From Aurantiochytrium sp. KH105 (taxonomy: Eukaryota; Sar; Bigyra; Thraustochytrida; Thraustochytriidae), in contig BGKB01000036.1 of the NCBI GenBank assembly GCA_003116975.1, forward strand, positions 310,001 through 374,000: a stretch of 64,000 nucleotides of DNA. Direction: 5' to 3'. Made by a program: the position numbers and the translations under genes. Below, piece after piece: positions 61,602 to 64,000 of the stretch. How positions within the stretch are numbered: position 1 is the first letter of the stretch; every line of letters starts with the position of its first letter. The notes under the pieces are model-generated. The model did no database searches and was not told the DNA's origin. It saw only the letters and a list, made by a program, of their open reading frames with translations.

Positions 61602-62687
61602 ATGAAGACCCAGATCTATGGCCTCATGATGGCCAGTATGGTGGTCGCTGCATGCGCAGGCGACAATGCCACTGCTGGCGACACCTCCGAGGCGCAATTG
61701 GCCATGCCCACAGAGGTGCGTCCAGGCGTCTTCACCTTTATCCCCGGAGCCGCTGACAACGTGGATCCGAACGCGGATCGCCGCCTTGCGACAGCTGCCA
61801 CTGACGATCAACGTGATCTTCTGCAGCAAAATATTGACGAGGCTCAAGACGACACAACCAATGAGAGTCACGATGGTGACCGCAATCTCCGGACCATCGT
61901 TAGTGCGGCGGATCGTCGAGCCCTTCTCAACAACATGGGTGAGGTTCGAAGCGAGATTGAAAGCAAGTGTGACATTACAATTTGGGGCGCACATCTAAGT
62001 CTCGCGGACAAGATCAAGTCCTTTGCACTCGAAGCGTTCTCCTTGTCAAGCGGCGGACCGCTCGCCTGGCTCGGAAGCGAAATTGGGGACACCACTGCCG
62101 AATTTGTTGCGATGGGGGCCGAAGCTTTGCTGATTGTCATCAAAGACAACGGGAGCATTGTCGTTCCTGCAGGAAAACTCACAGGTGGAACTGCAACGTT
62201 CAAACATTGGTCCAGAGTCTGCAAGACGTGTTGGAAAGGAGTCTTCAATTGCGATAAGTGCGGGTCGTACAAAGTGTATGGCCTTGACACAATTCAGCCC
62301 TACCTGTGCTTCAATTACAAGGCAGCAAGAACGATTCGCTTAAAAGACACCAACAACAAGGTGAGATGTTTGGACGCGTCCATTAAGACCAACAACGTAT
62401 ATCTCCAGACTTGCCATGGTCGAGCGAATCAGAGGTGGTACCTCCAGGATGGCAAGATCAAGTCGGTCTATAACAGGAAGGCCTGCCTGAAATGGCGCAT
62501 CATTGGAGGAGATGCCTTCCTGGGAAGCTGTAACGGCATCATTTCAAATGACGAATGGACCTTCACCGCAAATCGTATCAAAACCAATACGTTTTCAACC
62601 AGGTGCCTTTACATGGACCCTAGTGACGACAATAATGCTCGTGTCGGTACATGCGGGAACTCACTTTCTACTTTTTACTGGAAATGA
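61602..62687 (+). CDS. Secreted protein with ricin-B-type (beta-trefoil) lectin domain
   Basis: 361 residues. MKTQIYGLMMASMVVAACAG is a signal peptide, with Cys18 making a lipobox-like end. A Thr/Asp-rich linker follows, then a middle region with a hydrophobic segment (AFSLSSGGPLAWLGSEIG) and a CKTCWKGVFNCDKC cluster. Residues about 245-361 match R-type lectin repeats: LKDTNNKVRCLDASIKTNNV, LQTCHGRANQRWYL (QxW-like), CLKW...NDEWTF and RCLYMDPSDDNN. Such domains bind galactose-type sugars and occur in hydrolases, transferases and lectins. No catalytic domain is recognisable, so I call it a lectin-like secreted or surface protein. The start was chosen for the signal peptide; the frame extends to 61479. 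Confidence 0.72.
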   Translation: MKTQIYGLMMASMVVAACAGDNATAGDTSEAQLAMPTEVRPGVFTFIPGAADNVDPNADRRLATAATDDQRDLLQQNIDEAQDDTTNESHDGDRNLRTIVSAADRRALLNNMGEVRSEIESKCDITIWGAHLSLADKIKSFALEAFSLSSGGPLAWLGSEIGDTTAEFVAMGAEALLIVIKDNGSIVVPAGKLTGGTATFKHWSRVCKTCWKGVFNCDKCGSYKVYGLDTIQPYLCFNYKAARTIRLKDTNNKVRCLDASIKTNNVYLQTCHGRANQRWYLQDGKIKSVYNRKACLKWRIIGGDAFLGSCNGIISNDEWTFTANRIKTNTFSTRCLYMDPSDDNNARVGTCGNSLSTFYWK

Positions 62688-62978
62688 GACTAGTATCCAC
62701 CACAGACAGCACTTGCACGACATTTCTCGCTCGGTGGATGGCGTTTTCATGTATCGAAAAATAAATAAACTGAACGGAATACTGTTGCAGATCATCTCAG
62801 CGAAGAGGAGATCATGCATGCATGACGGTGCACGTACTATCCACGTATCCGACCTTGACAGTTATCGGGAACTCGCTTTGGTTTTGTTGCGAACGATACG
62901 CTGGTCTTTCCCAGGCCTGAACACGCGTGCATATGTATACTTCACTCGAGAAAACATAGCCTATTGCAGGCGCGATGA
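62688..62978. other. Intergenic after the lectin gene
   Basis: About 290 bases with no recognisable gene; holds the lectin 3' end and the promoter side of the mucolipin-like gene. Confidence 0.4.
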
Positions 62979-63239
62979 ATGCCGAAGACTTGTAGCAGGA
63001 GGAGGCGACTCGCCGCCGAGATGCAGAGTGCCGCTACGGCTCATGACGCGGCTGGCATCTTTGGCGATGACAAGGGCGCGAGGGATGACGATGACAATGA
63101 TGGCGTGGCCATCATGCTCCTCACGACGTGCGAAGAGCTCGCGGACGTCAAGCTCAATGAGATATGGTTCGCCTACAAACACATCAACGCCGGGTCCGTG
63201 CGCGAGAACCCGGAGTTCGTCACCATTATGAAACTGTAG
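62979..63239 (+). CDS. Short open frame, possible first exon of the mucolipin-like gene
   Basis: 86 codons (MPKTCSRRRRLAAEMQSA...) with an Asp run and a segment ELADVKLNEIWFAYKHINAG. It ends three bases before the ATG of the next gene. A GTAGTA donor at 63236 and a CCAG acceptor ending at 63308 (73-base intron, matching phase) would join it to the channel frame. It may equally be a chance frame. Confidence 0.35.
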   Translation: MPKTCSRRRRLAAEMQSAATAHDAAGIFGDDKGARDDDDNDGVAIMLLTTCEELADVKLNEIWFAYKHINAGSVRENPEFVTIMKL

Positions 63240-63240
63240 T

Positions 63241-64000
63241 ATGCCACGGGGTACGCTCGATCATTTCATTTCGTCGTTCGACTTCAAGTTCGAGCTGTGC
63301 CATGCCAGGCGGCGTATAGACAAAACGATGATTGCGCAGGGAACCGCGCCGAGCGCGCGTACCCGGTTGGCTGACGGGCGAGCTGGCGCGACATCTGAAA
63401 GACAGACGCTAGCGCGCGATGAGGCGAGCCAACGTGAGCATCGGAGCCGACGTCGACGTCGCCGGCGCTACTCGAGCGCAACGGGCCCGCTCAGGGCGGG
63501 GCCTGGAGATCTGCTCGAGGAGATTGAGATAAGTCCTTGGGAGCGGTGGGCCCGCTACGGGGTGTGGCCGACGCGCATGCTCGTCCACGGATTCTGTATC
63601 GCTTCGCTGATGTGCTATGTACTCTGGATCGAGGCCGGCATTCTGCGCAATTCGGTGAGCTACGAGCGCAATGCATACAACCTGCTCTTTCGAGGTGCTC
63701 TTCAGCACGATGAATTCTCGCGGCATGGCGGCTTTGGGCTGGACGCCGAGGATTTTCACGCAAACGACTTTGTACTATTCAATACAAGCCAGACACACAA
63801 GCAGATTGCGCGCGTCGTACGGAACTACTTTCGTCTTGAGGTCAACTCGGTGGATTATATTATGGTTGCAGGCTCTCCCGCAAGTCCTGCGCTACCCTTT
63901 CCGCGCCTGCTCTTCATGCTTCGCAATGGCACTAAGATTGCGCACAATGTCCATAACTCGCGCGATCTTGGACCGCTTAGCAAAGCACAGTCCCGAGAAG
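63241..64000 (+). CDS. Mucolipin/TRPML-like cation channel, N-terminal part, cut by window end
   Basis: The frame is open from ATG 63241 to the window end (253 codons). It begins MPRGTLDHFISSFDFKF, has a very basic stretch (RSRRRRRRYSS), then SPWERWARYGVWPTRMLVHG followed by a hydrophobic helix (FCIASLMCYVLWIEAG). This is the pre-S1/S1 layout of mucolipins and polycystins, which read PWKxxLxxxK before the first helix. The following region (YNLLFRGALQHDEFS, then VNSVDYIMV) would be the start of the luminal domain. The family forms endolysosomal or plasma-membrane cation channels; phosphoinositide binding uses the basic N-terminus. The pore lies outside the window. Confidence 0.6.
   Translation, partial: MPRGTLDHFISSFDFKFELCHARRRIDKTMIAQGTAPSARTRLADGRAGATSERQTLARDEASQREHRSRRRRRRRYSSATGPLRAGPGDLLEEIEISPWERWARYGVWPTRMLVHGFCIASLMCYVLWIEAGILRNSVSYERNAYNLLFRGALQHDEFSRHGGFGLDAEDFHANDFVLFNTSQTHKQIARVVRNYFRLEVNSVDYIMVAGSPASPALPFPRLLFMLRNGTKIAHNVHNSRDLGPLSKAQSRE

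Noticed and set aside
62503-63231. 242-codon plus-strand frame overlapping the lectin and downstream region
   Set aside because: Shadow of the lectin gene at its start and without protein-like features afterwards.

Overview
The window is nuclear DNA of a GC-rich, compact eukaryotic genome. It carries a cilium gene (CFAP97 type), an autophagy protease (ATG4), Golgi (SYS1) and ribosome-biogenesis (NVL/Rix7) genes, GT-AG introns and many microsatellites. Most genes are intronless, and introns that exist are about 65-310 bases. Bacterial-type lipase and NEL ligase genes, a Crinkler-like kinase and TIR-Roco genes fit a free-living stramenopile such as a thraustochytrid. That placement is inference from gene content only.

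Layout. 0-6 kb: a basic hypothetical protein, a CFAP97-like protein, and a tandem pair of FAD monooxygenase genes of which one is broken by a 28-base deletion. 6-17 kb: an ABCD-type transporter with a His-rich insert, an LRR protein with a C-terminal domain matching bacterial NEL E3 ubiquitin ligases, NVL/Rix7 (one intron) and an RNF114-type RING ligase. 18-25 kb: a probably myristoylated protein with a HET/TIR-like 'FISHPW' domain plus TPRs, a bacterial-family triacylglycerol lipase and a type II membrane protein. 25-32 kb: a small spliced membrane protein, five-exon SYS1 divergent from ATG4, and a Sec14-like protein.

32-49 kb looks like a sensing/defence neighbourhood. An LRR-Roc-COR-TIR gene has ten LRRs, each encoded by its own 84-base phase-2 exon, and a probable 1-base frameshift before the TIR. 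It is followed by a decayed WD40 fragment, an intronless WD40-Roc-COR-TIR paralogue, a PARP6/8-like ADP-ribosyltransferase and a Crinkler-like protein with a kinase-like C-terminus. TIR and PARP domains both use NAD+, so a shared response pathway is possible but unproven.

49-64 kb: an AT-richer gene joining three extracellular Cys repeats, a membrane helix and a cytosolic AAA+ ATPase, with no visible 5' end; a 2.6 kb repeat-rich gene desert; a large Gln-rich protein; a protein of eight FY...KYG repeats; a repeat field (42-base x4 and a 349-base tandem duplication); a secreted ricin-B-type lectin; and the 5' part of a mucolipin-like channel running off the window end.
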